64,000 bases of DNA from Streptoverticillium olivoreticuli subsp. olivoreticuli (GCF_003391135.1 NZ_CP031455.1:744001-808000); one strand, 5' to 3'. Counted from the first letter of the stretch, positions 9,899-18,878 are shown. Numbers and translations are program-made. Notes: generated by a model from the sequence alone, not told the origin.

Positions 9899-11086
9899 TT
9901 GTCACTGCTGTCCCGCGCCTTCTCCACTGCGGCCACCCACGAGCTTGCCGGCCTGGTGACCGCGCTGCTGGCCCACCAGGGGAACGCCAGCCCCACCCTG
10001 CCGTCCTCACCGCGCCGGGTGCCGGCCCGCTTCCCCACCGGTCCCACCGGGCTGGGGACGGCCGCCGCCCGAATAGCACCGGCGGCCGAGCCGCCCCGGA
10101 CACAGCCCGTACGACCGGCATCGAGCGGGCCGGTACCCCCGCTGTACTGCCCACCCGCCGTCCGAGACGACCCCGCCCTCGCGAAGGAGGTGAACGACCG
10201 CCTGGTCTCCTGGGCCGCCGGCGTGGGCATCTACCAGGGCCGCTCGGATGAGTTGCGAGCCACCGACTTCGGACGCCTGCTGATGCTCACCCACCCCGAC
10301 ACCGACGATCCCGACCGGCTGCTGGCCGCCGCCAAGTGCGGGCTCGCGGAATGGGCGGCCGACGACCACTACTGCGACGACGAATCCGCGGGAGCCGATC
10401 CGCGGGCGCTCGGCCCCCGGCTGTGCGTCGCCAACGCCGCCGTGGACCCCGCCCACCTCCCGCTCCGCTACGCCCCGGAACTGGAACGCGCCATGCGCGC
10501 CGACCCCGTCCTGACCGCCCTGCGCTCGGCCCTCGACCACATCGCCCGCTATGCCGCCCCCGCCCAGCTCGGGCGGCTCGCCCACGAGATATCCGGCCTC
10601 TTCGCCGGCTTCAACGCCGAGGCCGGCTGGCGCACCGCCGAACGCGTGCCCCCGGTCTGGGAGTACCTCGTCAACCGCCAGTGCAACAGCTTTCTGCCGA
10701 TGGTCACCCTCGTCGACGCCGTCGGCGGCTACGAGGTCCCCGCCGCCGAGTACTACGCCCCCCGGGTGCGCCGCGCCTTCAGCATGGCCTGCACCGCCGC
10801 CACACTCGTCAACGACCTCTACTCCATGGCACGCGAGAGCGCCGGCCCCGGGCTGGAGTTCAACCTCCCGACGGTGATCGCCACCGAGGAGAAGTGCGCG
10901 CTCGAAGAGGCCGTACGCCGCAGCGTCCTCGTCCATGACGAGCTCGTCCACACCTTCGAGGCCGAGGCCGCCGTCCTCGCCGCCGACGGCTCGCCCGAGC
11001 TGCGCCGCTTCCTGGCCGGCACCTGGGCCTGGCTCGGCGGCAACCGCGAATGGCACAGCACCACCCCACGCTACAACGCGGCATGA
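9899..11086 (+). CDS. 2-Methylisoborneol synthase (encapsulin cargo terpene cyclase)
   Basis: Class I terpene cyclase converting 2-methylgeranyl diphosphate to the earthy odorant 2-methylisoborneol. I chose TTG 9899, six nt after AAGGAG (9887-9892), giving 395 residues. The first roughly 80 residues are rich in Pro, Ala and Ser and look disordered; in this family that segment targets the enzyme into the encapsulin shell. The metal-binding motif is DDHYCDD (155-161). The second is NDLYSMARE, with the late RY pair seen in RYNAA at the C-terminus. It lies 50 bp after the shell gene and 27 bp before the methyltransferase that makes its substrate, in one operon. Confidence 0.93.
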   Translation: MSLLSRAFSTAATHELAGLVTALLAHQGNASPTLPSSPRRVPARFPTGPTGLGTAAARIAPAAEPPRTQPVRPASSGPVPPLYCPPAVRDDPALAKEVNDRLVSWAAGVGIYQGRSDELRATDFGRLLMLTHPDTDDPDRLLAAAKCGLAEWAADDHYCDDESAGADPRALGPRLCVANAAVDPAHLPLRYAPELERAMRADPVLTALRSALDHIARYAAPAQLGRLAHEISGLFAGFNAEAGWRTAERVPPVWEYLVNRQCNSFLPMVTLVDAVGGYEVPAAEYYAPRVRRAFSMACTAATLVNDLYSMARESAGPGLEFNLPTVIATEEKCALEEAVRRSVLVHDELVHTFEAEAAVLAADGSPELRRFLAGTWAWLGGNREWHSTTPRYNAA

Positions 11087-11113
11087 TCGCCGCGCAGAAC
11101 AGAGGAGTTCCCC

Positions 11114-11974
11114 ATGGCCTCGATGATCGAACACACCGCCAAGGTCCTCCGCACCTCCTACCAGAAGTCGGTCGCGGCGTACTGGGACAGTGAGCGGGCC
11201 CCCGTCAACCTCCGCCTCGGCGAGGTCGACGGCCTCTACCACCACCACTACGGCATCGGGGACTACGACCCGTCCGTGCTCGAAGGCCCCGAGAACACCC
11301 GGGACCGGCGGGTCATCGAGGAACTCCACCGGCTGGAGACCGCCCAGGCCGAGGTCCTTCTCGACCACCTCGACGGCATCACGGCCCAGGACCGGCTCCT
11401 CGACGCCGGGTCCGGCCGCGGCGGCACCAGCTTCATGGCACACCAGCGCTTCGGCTGCGCGGTGGACGGCGTGACGATCTCCGAGCACCAGGTCGGCTTC
11501 GCCAACTCCCAGGCCGAGGAACGGGGAGTGGCCGACCGGGTCCGCTTCCACTTCCGCAACATGCTCGACACCGGCCTCGCAACCGGCTCCCGCCGGGCCA
11601 TCTGGACCAACGAGACCACGATGTACGTCGATCTCACCGAGCTCTTCGGCGAGTTCTCCCGCCTGCTGGAGTACGGCGGCCGGTACGTCTGCATCACCGG
11701 CTGCTACAACGACGTCACCGGCGGCCGCTCCAAGGCCGTCAGCCGCATCGACGAGCACTACACCTGCAACGTCCATCCCCGCAGCGCCTACTTCAAGGCC
11801 CTCGCCGCCAACGGTCTCGTCCCCATCAACGTCGTCGATCTGACCGCCCAGACCATTCCGTACTGGGAGCTACGGGCGCGGTCCTCGGTGGCGACCGGGA
11901 TCGAGGACCCCTTCCTGACGGCGTACAAGGAGGGCAGCTTCCATTACCTCCTGATCGCGGCGGACCGCATCTGA
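11114..11974 (+). CDS. Geranyl diphosphate 2-C-methyltransferase
   Basis: SAM-dependent C-methyltransferase that adds a methyl group to C2 of geranyl diphosphate, making the unusual C11 precursor of 2-methylisoborneol. The 286-residue product shows the SAM motif LLDAGSGRGGTSFMA at about 96-110 and family stretches YWDSERAPVNLRLGEVDGLYHHHYGIGDY near the N-terminus. ATG 11114 follows GAGGAG. It is the last gene of the encapsulin operon and is followed by a hairpin. The combination with shell and cyclase makes this assignment firm. Confidence 0.93.
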   Translation: MASMIEHTAKVLRTSYQKSVAAYWDSERAPVNLRLGEVDGLYHHHYGIGDYDPSVLEGPENTRDRRVIEELHRLETAQAEVLLDHLDGITAQDRLLDAGSGRGGTSFMAHQRFGCAVDGVTISEHQVGFANSQAEERGVADRVRFHFRNMLDTGLATGSRRAIWTNETTMYVDLTELFGEFSRLLEYGGRYVCITGCYNDVTGGRSKAVSRIDEHYTCNVHPRSAYFKALAANGLVPINVVDLTAQTIPYWELRARSSVATGIEDPFLTAYKEGSFHYLLIAADRI

Positions 11975-11987
11975 CCTCCCCTCACGA

Positions 11988-12024
11988 GGCCCCGGCGCCG
12001 GACTCCTCCCCCGGTACCGGGGCC
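11988..12024. terminator. Hairpin between convergent genes
   Basis: GGCCCCGG (11988-11995) and CCGGGGCC (12017-12024) can pair across a 21-nt loop, between the convergent methyltransferase and AraC genes. There is no T-tract. It could work in both directions; moderate support only. Confidence 0.4.
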
Positions 12025-12060
12025 CTACGGGACGCTGGAGAGGCTGCTTCGAGTCCTCTC

Positions 12061-12984
12061 TCACCGCTGGGCGCGGCGGAAGTCGCCCGGGGGGCGGCCG
12101 GTCTCGCGGGCGAAGAACTTGCCGAAGTTGGTGGCTTCGGTGAAGCCCAGTGCGCGGCCGATCGCGGCCACGGGCAGATCGGTGTGGGCGAGCAGCCGCT
12201 GCGCTTGCAGGGCGACGCGGGCGTCGGCGAGCTGCTTGGCGCTGCGGCCGGTGGCGGCCAGGCACGCGCGTGTCAGGGTCCGGGGGGAGCAGCCGAGCCG
12301 CGCCGCGTAGTCCTCGACGTTGCGGGTGGTGGTGAAGGAGTGTTCCAGCTCGCGTCGGAAGGCGAGGTGGACCTCGGTGCCGGGCGCGGCGGGGACGGGG
12401 CGTCCGGCCGGGTCGGTGAGGCGCGCCATGCGGATCAGCAGCGCGCCGAGGAGTTGGCGCAGCAACGCTCCGGTCAGTTCGGCGTCGGTGCCGGCGGGCG
12501 CTGTTGTGTCGGGGGGCTGCCCGTCTCGCAGTGTCCTGTATTCCGTTTCCATCTCCGTCACGGTGCGGTCGAAGGCGTCGAACTCGTCGGGCGGCAGACG
12601 CCATGCGGCCGGGCCGAATCCGTGGAGCACCTCGTGCGTCGCGGGCAGAGGTGGCGGAAAGTCCGCGGTGAACAGCAGCAGGACGGCGTCGAGGTCCGCG
12701 GGGCGGCCGTTCGTACCGGAAGGCAGGCGCTGCACCTGTCCGGGCCGCAGGTGCAGCAGCGTGCCACGGGCGCACGGGTGCGTGACGAAATCGACCATCG
12801 TGGTGCCCTCGCCGCCGCGCACGAGCATGACCTGGTGGAAGTCGAGGCGGCTCGGTCGGCGCGCGACCGAGCTCTTGAGGCGCAGCTTCAACGTGTCGAA
12901 GGTCAGTACCTCGACGCCGGTGTGCAACCGGTCGGGGTTGTCGTAGGCGATGTCGATGACTTCGCGCTGTCCACTTTCGACCAT
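12061..12984 (-). CDS. AraC-family transcriptional regulator
   Basis: A 307-residue regulator with an N-terminal cupin-like sensing domain (HQVMLVRGGEGTTMVDF, LHLRPGQVQRLP) and a C-terminal AraC domain. Its two helix-turn-helix units are NVEDYAARLGCSPRTLTRACL and LPVAAIGRALGFTEATNFGKFF, closing with the signature RETGRPPGDFR. ATG 12984 is used; a GTG one codon upstream is possible. It is divergent from the SnoaL-like gene at 13123, the probable target. It converges on the encapsulin operon and is unlikely to belong to it. Confidence 0.9.
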   Translation of the reverse strand: MVESGQREVIDIAYDNPDRLHTGVEVLTFDTLKLRLKSSVARRPSRLDFHQVMLVRGGEGTTMVDFVTHPCARGTLLHLRPGQVQRLPSGTNGRPADLDAVLLLFTADFPPPLPATHEVLHGFGPAAWRLPPDEFDAFDRTVTEMETEYRTLRDGQPPDTTAPAGTDAELTGALLRQLLGALLIRMARLTDPAGRPVPAAPGTEVHLAFRRELEHSFTTTRNVEDYAARLGCSPRTLTRACLAATGRSAKQLADARVALQAQRLLAHTDLPVAAIGRALGFTEATNFGKFFARETGRPPGDFRRAQR

Positions 12985-13122
12985 CACGGGTCCTGACCCT
13001 ACCTCGTCCGGAGGGCGGCCGCGGGGGCATCGTGGAGTCACGGCCGGACGGCGGGCGCCACACCGGGCACCGCGCCGGAAAGCCGTCACCACCTTCCCTT
13101 CGTGAAGTAAGGACCTCTCATC

Positions 13123-13503
13123 ATGTTCCCTGTCGTCACCGACCCCGCAAAGCTGCCGATCCTGTTCCAGGACGCCCTGAACGCCGGCGACGTCGACGGC
13201 GTGCTGGCCCTGTTCGCCCCGGATGCGGGCATGCGCACGGTGACCGGCGAGCACATCGCCGGCGCCGAGGCACTGCGTGCGGAGATCAGTGGAACCGTTG
13301 CCGCCCGCGGCAGGCTGACGAACGTCAGGCGGCACACGCTCGTCGGCGCGGAAACGGCTCTCCTGGTCACCGACTGGACCATGGAGATCGATGGCCCCGG
13401 CGGCGAACGGATCGCCCCGACCGGCACCACCGCCAACATCGCCCGCCAATACGCCGACGGCGGCTGGCGCTTCACCGTCCTCAACCCGCTCGGCACCGCC
13501 TGA
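13123..13503 (+). CDS. SnoaL/DUF4440-like NTF2-fold protein
   Basis: A 126-residue protein with the NTF2-like pattern LPILFQDALNAGDVDGVLALFAPDA at the start, then GAEALRAEI, then a beta-strand pair ending WRFTVLNPLGTA. Family members are mostly uncharacterised binding proteins or ketosteroid-isomerase-like enzymes. It is divergent from an AraC regulator with about 140 bp between starts, and so likely its regulated gene. Substrate unknown. Confidence 0.78.
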   Translation: MFPVVTDPAKLPILFQDALNAGDVDGVLALFAPDAGMRTVTGEHIAGAEALRAEISGTVAARGRLTNVRRHTLVGAETALLVTDWTMEIDGPGGERIAPTGTTANIARQYADGGWRFTVLNPLGTA

Positions 13504-13650
13504 GCCTGAGTCGTGCGACGCGCTGCCGCTGCCGGGGAGCCTGAGCAGGCGCGCGAAGCGCAGCGGGGGCGCGCACCGCCCCTTCTGCTTCCTGGTTCGC
13601 GCCGCCAACGGCACGTTTTTCTACAGCTCGTCGCGGACGGGCCTGCCTCC

Positions 13651-14874
13651 TCATCGGCAGTAGTCGCACTTCTCGCGTTGACGGGTGGTCATGGCGGTGA
13701 GGCGTTGGTAGCTGGTGAGGAGATGTGTACAGCACTTTTCTGTGGTGAATTGGGCCGCGTCGATGCGTGCTTGGCCGGTGACGTGACCGTTGTCGTCGAG
13801 AGCTGCGCGGAGGGCGCTGAGTAGTGCGTCGGGGTTGTCGGGTTGGAAGAGGTAGGCGTTGTGGCCGTTGGAGAGGACGCTGGTGATGCCTCCGCTGGAG
13901 GGGTTGACCACAGGGATTCCGGAGGCCATCGCTTCGACGACGGTGCAGCCGAAGGTCTCGTAGGGGCAGGCTGTGCAGAACGCATCGCAGGAGGCGTAGA
14001 GGGCGCTGCGGTCGGCGCCACGGACGAAGCCGAGGAGGTGGATCCGGGGTGAGGCCGCGGCCAGTTGTGTGATCTGGGCGGTGATGTCGGACGGGCCGTC
14101 GCCGGCGATGAAGAGCGAGAGGTCTTCGTTGCCGGGCATGGCGCTCAGCCTGAGAAAGGCCCCGATGACAAGGTCCAGGCGCTTTTCACGGGCAAGTCGG
14201 CCCAGGTAGAGCACGCGTTTGCCGCGGCCGTCGTAACGAGGCGCCAGCTTGTAAAGGACGGCAGGGTCGGCACGGTCGGCGCCGAAAGAGTCGATGTCGA
14301 CGCTGTCGAAGGGAACTTGCTCGATCCGCACGTCGCTGAGGCCGCCCAAGGTTTCTTCAGCGTAGGGGGTCGCGCAGATGGCGGTGTCGAAGTGCCGGTA
14401 CACGTAACGCATGATGGGCGGGAACATCGAGGTCGCCAGGTGCCGCCAGACCGGATAGCTGCGGGCGAAGTTGAAGTGGTCACCTTGGTACTGGGCCACG
14501 TAAGGCACGCCGTGCCGCCGTGCGTAGGCGTGCCCCGGTATCCCCCACGAGCCGAATACGAAGGATCGTTCAGGGTCGATGACAACGACCAGGTCCGGCG
14601 CGATCTTTTCCAGCGCGCTGTCGATCTGCGCGAGTGCGGCTCGACGCGGGACGCGCAGCATCGGATAGGGCAGCCACGGCTTGGCGGCGTAGGGGAACAG
14701 CTCCAGACCGGGCGTGCCCGCCACGGCCAGGGAGCTGCCGTCGGTGGGTTCGGGGACCAGCAGGCATAAACGTACGTCCTGCTGCGCGGCGAACCACTGG
14801 GCTCGCGCCACATTTCCCAGCGAGATGCCGCTGACCTCAGGTGGAAAGCTTGCGGTGATCCAGGCTACGGTCAT
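13651..14874 (-). CDS. GT4-like glycosyltransferase
   Basis: A 407-residue cytosolic GT-B glycosyltransferase that probably moves a sugar from a nucleotide donor to an unknown acceptor. The N-terminal domain opens with WITASFPPEVSGISLGNVARAQ. The C-terminal donor domain has VLYLGRLAREKRLDLVIGAF, the GDGP loop, HLLGFV, and the conserved acidic signature ETFGCTVVEAMASGIPVV. I start it at ATG 14874 because the next in-frame ATG (14937) lies inside a transposase-like remnant; neither has a clear ribosome site. The gene holds a TTA codon (14769-14767), suggesting bldA dependence. It is the last gene of the minus-strand tailoring cluster, separated from the P450 by the remnant. Confidence 0.85.
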   Translation of the reverse strand: MTVAWITASFPPEVSGISLGNVARAQWFAAQQDVRLCLLVPEPTDGSSLAVAGTPGLELFPYAAKPWLPYPMLRVPRRAALAQIDSALEKIAPDLVVVIDPERSFVFGSWGIPGHAYARRHGVPYVAQYQGDHFNFARSYPVWRHLATSMFPPIMRYVYRHFDTAICATPYAEETLGGLSDVRIEQVPFDSVDIDSFGADRADPAVLYKLAPRYDGRGKRVLYLGRLAREKRLDLVIGAFLRLSAMPGNEDLSLFIAGDGPSDITAQITQLAAASPRIHLLGFVRGADRSALYASCDAFCTACPYETFGCTVVEAMASGIPVVNPSSGGITSVLSNGHNAYLFQPDNPDALLSALRAALDDNGHVTGQARIDAAQFTTEKCCTHLLTSYQRLTAMTTRQREKCDYCR

Positions 14875-14922
14875 CGGGGCTGACTCGGCACGCGGAAGCA
14901 ACTGAACGACCTCTCCATCAGG

Positions 14923-15054
14923 ATTAGGGCTCTCCATGAGCGCGTTGTCCAGCGGGTCCTCGACCGTGCCGACGTTCGGGGCGGTACCGGCTTGAAGCTG
15001 TGATCGGCCAAGGTCACCTGACGACAGTGGCAGCGGTCGATGAAACCCCAATGA
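14923..15054 (-). pseudogene. IS3-type transposase remnant between P450 and glycosyltransferase
   Basis: The frame reads LQAGTAPNVGTVEDPLDNALMES, close to the IS3-family integrase signature (AGI.PS.G.VGD.YDNALAES) around the catalytic Glu. Only this stretch, and perhaps the preceding SLGFHRPL segment, survives. There is no start and the downstream frame does not match. It occupies much of the gap between the P450 stop (15219) and the glycosyltransferase; I see nothing else in 15055-15218. Confidence 0.5.
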
Positions 15055-15218
15055 AACCGGGGCCTGACCGAACTCACAAGAGTGCCCCGTCCAGGGCGCC
15101 CGCCTCGTAGCGGGGCAGGCGCCCGGTGTTGCCGCTACCGGCTCCACCAACGGCGCGGCTGCATGCGCGACCACGAACGCGTCCCAGCCCGGCGCGGTGG
15201 CCGGATAGTGCCCGGGCG

Positions 15219-16475
15219 TTACCAGGTGACGTGGAGCTGAGTGGGTCGGCGCAGGATGAGGTTGGCGGGGCGGGGTGCCGGGGTCCGGCAAGTGAGGGTG
15301 AGGCCGGGCAGGGTTCGGGTGAGGACTGCGAGGGCGTGGTGAGCGACGAGGCGGGTGTACTGGGCACCGGGGCAGTAGTGGATGCCGGCGCCGAAGTTGA
15401 GCGTAGGGGGTGTGTCCTCGCGACGGTGGTCGAAGGTGTGGGTGGCGTGGACGCTGTGGGCTTCGTCGTGGGCGGCGGAGTGCATGAGGAGGAGGATGCG
15501 GGCGCCTTGGGGGAGGTCGGTGCCGGAGAGGGCGACGGGTCGGGTGGTGGTGCGGAGCCAGCCGATCAGGGGCGGGTCCAGGCGCAGGGTTTCCTCGACG
15601 GCTGCCGGGGCCTGTTCGGGGTGCTGGGTGAGGTGGCCGTAGCCGTCGCCGGTGAGGAGGTGCTGGAGGGCGGTGGTGGTGAGCAGGGCGAGGGTTTCGG
15701 CGTTGGTGGTGAGGACCTCCATGAGGGTGGAGGCGATCTCGGCGTCGGTCAGGGGGGCACCGGCGTCGTCGCGGTAGGAGATCCACGTGGTGGTGAGGTC
15801 GTCTTGCGGTCGGCTGCGCCGCTGGGCGACGAGGCCGGTGCACAGGTTCCACAGGTCCACGACCGCTTGGGCGCAGCGCTGTTGATCGGCGAGGGGCTGG
15901 AAGGACCACAGGAGGTCGGCCATGCCGGACGAGCCGGCGATGACGCACTGTTCGTCCTCGGGGGCGATGCCGATGAGGTCGCTCATGATGCGTGCGGTCA
16001 GTGGGCGTGCGTAGTGGGCGGTGAGTTCGCCGGTGTGGTCGGGGCGGGCGGCGAGGGCTTGCGCGGCTTGCAGGGCGCGCTTTTCGATGTGGGAGTGCCA
16101 GGGGGCGAGCTGGTTCGCGCTGGTGGGCCATACCGCGGTGAGTGCGTCGCGGTAGCGGGTGTGGGTCGGGGGGTCGGTGGAGGCGGCGACGGGGACGTCG
16201 TGGACGGCGGTGTAGATGCGGGCGGCTTCGGGGTCGGTGGGCTGAATGGGGTCGTAGCTGTGGGCAGGGGTGAAGGCGCGGTGCCGGTCGCGCAGGACTT
16301 CGTCGATGTCGCGGTGGCGGGATACGACCCAAAGATCGAGGTCGGGGTCGTGGTAGACGGGGTGCTCGCGGCGCAGGTGCGCGTAGGCGGCGTGGAGGTC
16401 GTCGGCTGCGTGTCGGGCGATGGCGCCAGGGGTGTGGGCCGGGCATCCGCTGTGCGTGGTCGTGGTGGTGGTCAC
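15219..16475 (-). CDS. Cytochrome P450 with an unusual I-helix
   Basis: Soluble bacterial P450 of 418 residues, probably a hydroxylase acting on the product of the surrounding cluster. The heme ligand loop is FGAGIHYCPGAQ and the ExxR motif is EETLRL. The usual I-helix AGxE/DTT is replaced by TNAETL: the acid-alcohol pair ET remains but the small A/G residues are lost. GTG 16475 follows GAGGAA. It sits 31 bp after the methyltransferase stop and is probably co-transcribed with it. A redox partner is not encoded nearby. Substrate unknown. Confidence 0.9.
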   Translation of the reverse strand: MTTTTTTHSGCPAHTPGAIARHAADDLHAAYAHLRREHPVYHDPDLDLWVVSRHRDIDEVLRDRHRAFTPAHSYDPIQPTDPEAARIYTAVHDVPVAASTDPPTHTRYRDALTAVWPTSANQLAPWHSHIEKRALQAAQALAARPDHTGELTAHYARPLTARIMSDLIGIAPEDEQCVIAGSSGMADLLWSFQPLADQQRCAQAVVDLWNLCTGLVAQRRSRPQDDLTTTWISYRDDAGAPLTDAEIASTLMEVLTTNAETLALLTTTALQHLLTGDGYGHLTQHPEQAPAAVEETLRLDPPLIGWLRTTTRPVALSGTDLPQGARILLLMHSAAHDEAHSVHATHTFDHRREDTPPTLNFGAGIHYCPGAQYTRLVAHHALAVLTRTLPGLTLTCRTPAPRPANLILRRPTQLHVTW

Positions 16476-16506
16476 GGATTCCTCAATGAGCGGGCGGGGC
16501 GGTGGG

Positions 16507-17376
16507 TCAGCTGTGGGCGGGGTGGCGCAGCAGGCAGGCCAGGTAGCCCGTCTTGTCGGTGAGGAACGTGAGTGTGTCGGCGAGGGCGGTGTCCATGGTG
16601 TCGGCGTAGGGGGTGCCGAACTTCTCCGCGATCAGGGCGCGGTTGTCCTGGTAGATCCGCCCGTATGCCTGGCAGGTGGGGGCGATGTGCTCGCTCAGGT
16701 CGTGGGTCTGTTCGAGGGTGAGCCCGGCGGCGCGGATCTGGCCGAGAACCTGGTCGTGGGTGGGCAGGGGGCAGAAGGCGAAGGCGTCCCGACACATCGT
16801 CAGCTCGGCGTCGGTGGCGGGCACGCGCTGGGTGTAGAAGGTGACGAGCATCGACGCGCCGGGCCGGGCTGTCCGGGCGAGTTCGCGAAGCCCCTTCACC
16901 GGGTCGTTGAGGTGGGGGAAGCTGTCGAGTGCCCACACGGCGTCGAAGCTGCCGGTCTCGTGGGGCAGATCCATGGCGTCGCCGAGGCCGAAGCGGACGC
17001 GGTCGGCCATCCCTGCCGCGGTGGCGCGGCGGGCAGCCTCGGTGAGCTGGGCTTGGCTGATGCTGCAGCCGGTGACCTGGATGCGGCGCTCGTGGGCGGC
17101 GTGGAGGGCGGGGCTGCCGTGGCCGCAGCCCACGTCCAGCAGATGCTCGCCCGGCTCGATCGCGAGCAGGTCGCAGAAGAAGTCGGTCATCCGGTTCTGG
17201 GCCCGGGTGGCGAGCTGCCGCGCAGGCAGCGGCTCGTCGAGGTCGCCGGGCTGCCACAGGCCGTAGTGGAAGCTGTCGCCGCTGATCATCTTGCACAACT
17301 CGTCGGAGGCTTCGTACCAGGCGGCGACCTCCGCCGAGGTGAGGAGGGCGGCGGGTACGACAGGCGTGGAGGTCAT
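16507..17376 (-). CDS. Class I SAM-dependent methyltransferase
   Basis: A 289-residue small-molecule methyltransferase. SAM motif I is HLLDVGCGHGSPALHA at about 79-94, with RFGLGDAMDLPHETGSFDAVWALDSFPH covering motifs II-III. The SFHYGLWQPGD segment near the N-terminus resembles the entry region of sarcosine/tocopherol-type and sugar O-methyltransferases. It starts 11 bp after the stop of the double methyltransferase and precedes the P450, so these genes likely form one operon. The methylated atom cannot be told. Confidence 0.87.
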   Translation of the reverse strand: MTSTPVVPAALLTSAEVAAWYEASDELCKMISGDSFHYGLWQPGDLDEPLPARQLATRAQNRMTDFFCDLLAIEPGEHLLDVGCGHGSPALHAAHERRIQVTGCSISQAQLTEAARRATAAGMADRVRFGLGDAMDLPHETGSFDAVWALDSFPHLNDPVKGLRELARTARPGASMLVTFYTQRVPATDAELTMCRDAFAFCPLPTHDQVLGQIRAAGLTLEQTHDLSEHIAPTCQAYGRIYQDNRALIAEKFGTPYADTMDTALADTLTFLTDKTGYLACLLRHPAHS

Positions 17377-17387
17377 GCGTACGAGTC

Positions 17388-18878
17388 CTAACGGGCGGTG
17401 CGGGGGCGGGCGGTGAGCATCACGGCGTCGTCGTTGAACCGGTCGGTGCCACCGGCGAAGTGCTCGCGCAGGGCGGGCAGCAGGGCCTCGCGCAGTTGTC
17501 CCAGGCGGGGGTGTCCGGTGTTCCAGAAGTCGGCCAGCACCTCCGCCGCGGCGTTGGCCTTGTTCTCGGGGCCCTCTTCGGGGAAGACCACGTCCACGCG
17601 GGCGCGGGTGAAGCTGATGTCGTCGAAGCCGTGCTCGGCCAGGACGCGGGCAGCGAGGGTGAGCAGGTAACCCTGGTGGTCACGGGGCTCGCCGATCAGG
17701 GGCGCGCAAGTGCGGTTCCACAGCTCGATCAGCTCGTTGTCGGGGGCGCCCTGGACCAGAACGATCTTCGCTTCGGGGTGCGCGCGGTCGACGGTCCGGG
17801 CCATCTCCGCGACCGACGCCTCGGGGTCATCGGTGTAGTGCAGTACCCAGGTCGCCACGGCGGCGTCGAACTGTGCATCGGGCAGGGGGAGTTGTTCGGA
17901 ACGGCCCGACAGCACGGTCACTCCGTGTGCGGCCAGTGGCCGCATGCTCTCCTCGCGTGCCGCGTGCGGCTCGACGGTGGTCACCGACCCCAGGCGGGCG
18001 GCGATCTCGCGGACGACCGCGCCGGTGCCGCCCCCGACGTCCAGCACCCGGGTGTTGGCCGCGAGTGCGTCCACGACCAGCTTGATGTCCTGGCGTTCGA
18101 AGCGGGCCTCCATGCCCAGCCAGCCCTGCTCGCTCAGCTCGTGCGGTCCACGGTAGGACGCGGGCAGCGGGTAGGGGCCGGCCAGCGTGTGGGCCGGGGC
18201 GGCGGGGCCTCCGGGCTTGGTGGCGTACACGAACAGGTGCTCTTCGGGACCCATGCCGGGGAAGTCGGGGTGGAATACGCTGAGTTGTTCGTGGGCGATG
18301 TCCAGGCCGGCCGTGCGCAGCAGCCGCCCGAACGTCTCGGACGGGTAGCTGGTGCAGCGGACAGTCTGGCCCATCCACTGGATCTCCTCGTCCTCCGCGT
18401 CGAAAGGCACCGTCGCGAGGACGAACAGGCCACCGGGGGCGAGCCAGTCGGCGATGCGGGCGAGAGTGGCGTCCAGGTCGGCGCGCGGCATCTGCAGCAG
18501 CGGGAAGAACGCGGTGATCGCGTCCCATTGGCCGGGCGTCTCGGGCAGCTCCCGGACATCGGCTAGCTCGAACCGGGCCCCGGGGACCTGTGTGCGGGCG
18601 AGGTCGACCATGGTCTGCGACACGTCGTACCCCGTGACCTGGTGCCCTTGTGCGGCGATCAGATCGGCGGTCGGTCGGCCGGTACCGGAGCCGATGTCCA
18701 TCATCTTCGCCCTCGCGGGCAGCCGGGCCAACAGCCAGTCGATCGCCGCGAGTTGCTCGGGCAGGTGGGCGTAGGTGTCTTCATAGGTCTTGCCCAGGAC
18801 ATCGAAGGGGCGGGCCGCGCACTGCCCCGAACCCGGCTGCGGGACCGTAGCGGGAAGAGCTGTTGCTTCCAAGGTCAT
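17388..18878 (-). CDS. Fused double methyltransferase (two class I SAM domains)
   Basis: A 496-residue protein made of two complete class I methyltransferase domains. Domain 1 (about 20-230) has MMDIGSGTGRPTADLIAAQG and a motif II region VTGYDVSQTMVDLA. Domain 2 (about 260-490) has VLDVGGGTGAVVREIAARLG and VTVLSGRSEQLPLPDAQFDAAVATWVLHY. Both keep their SAM-binding glycines, so both may be active. ATG 18878 follows AGGAG at 10 nt. It is the first gene of the minus-strand tailoring operon and is divergent from another methyltransferase gene. It could carry out two successive methylations, or one domain may be structural. Confidence 0.85.
   Translation of the reverse strand: MTLEATALPATVPQPGSGQCAARPFDVLGKTYEDTYAHLPEQLAAIDWLLARLPARAKMMDIGSGTGRPTADLIAAQGHQVTGYDVSQTMVDLARTQVPGARFELADVRELPETPGQWDAITAFFPLLQMPRADLDATLARIADWLAPGGLFVLATVPFDAEDEEIQWMGQTVRCTSYPSETFGRLLRTAGLDIAHEQLSVFHPDFPGMGPEEHLFVYATKPGGPAAPAHTLAGPYPLPASYRGPHELSEQGWLGMEARFERQDIKLVVDALAANTRVLDVGGGTGAVVREIAARLGSVTTVEPHAAREESMRPLAAHGVTVLSGRSEQLPLPDAQFDAAVATWVLHYTDDPEASVAEMARTVDRAHPEAKIVLVQGAPDNELIELWNRTCAPLIGEPRDHQGYLLTLAARVLAEHGFDDISFTRARVDVVFPEEGPENKANAAAEVLADFWNTGHPRLGQLREALLPALREHFAGGTDRFNDDAVMLTARPRTAR

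Noticed and set aside
13599..13620. Hairpin GCCGCCAACGGC followed by a T-run after the SnoaL-like gene
   Set aside because: The stem is only four base pairs; too weak to call a terminator.
14935..14937. ATG 14937 as the glycosyltransferase start
   Set aside because: The Met belongs to a DNALMES transposase-like stretch and has no ribosome site; ATG 14874 begins the typical fold.
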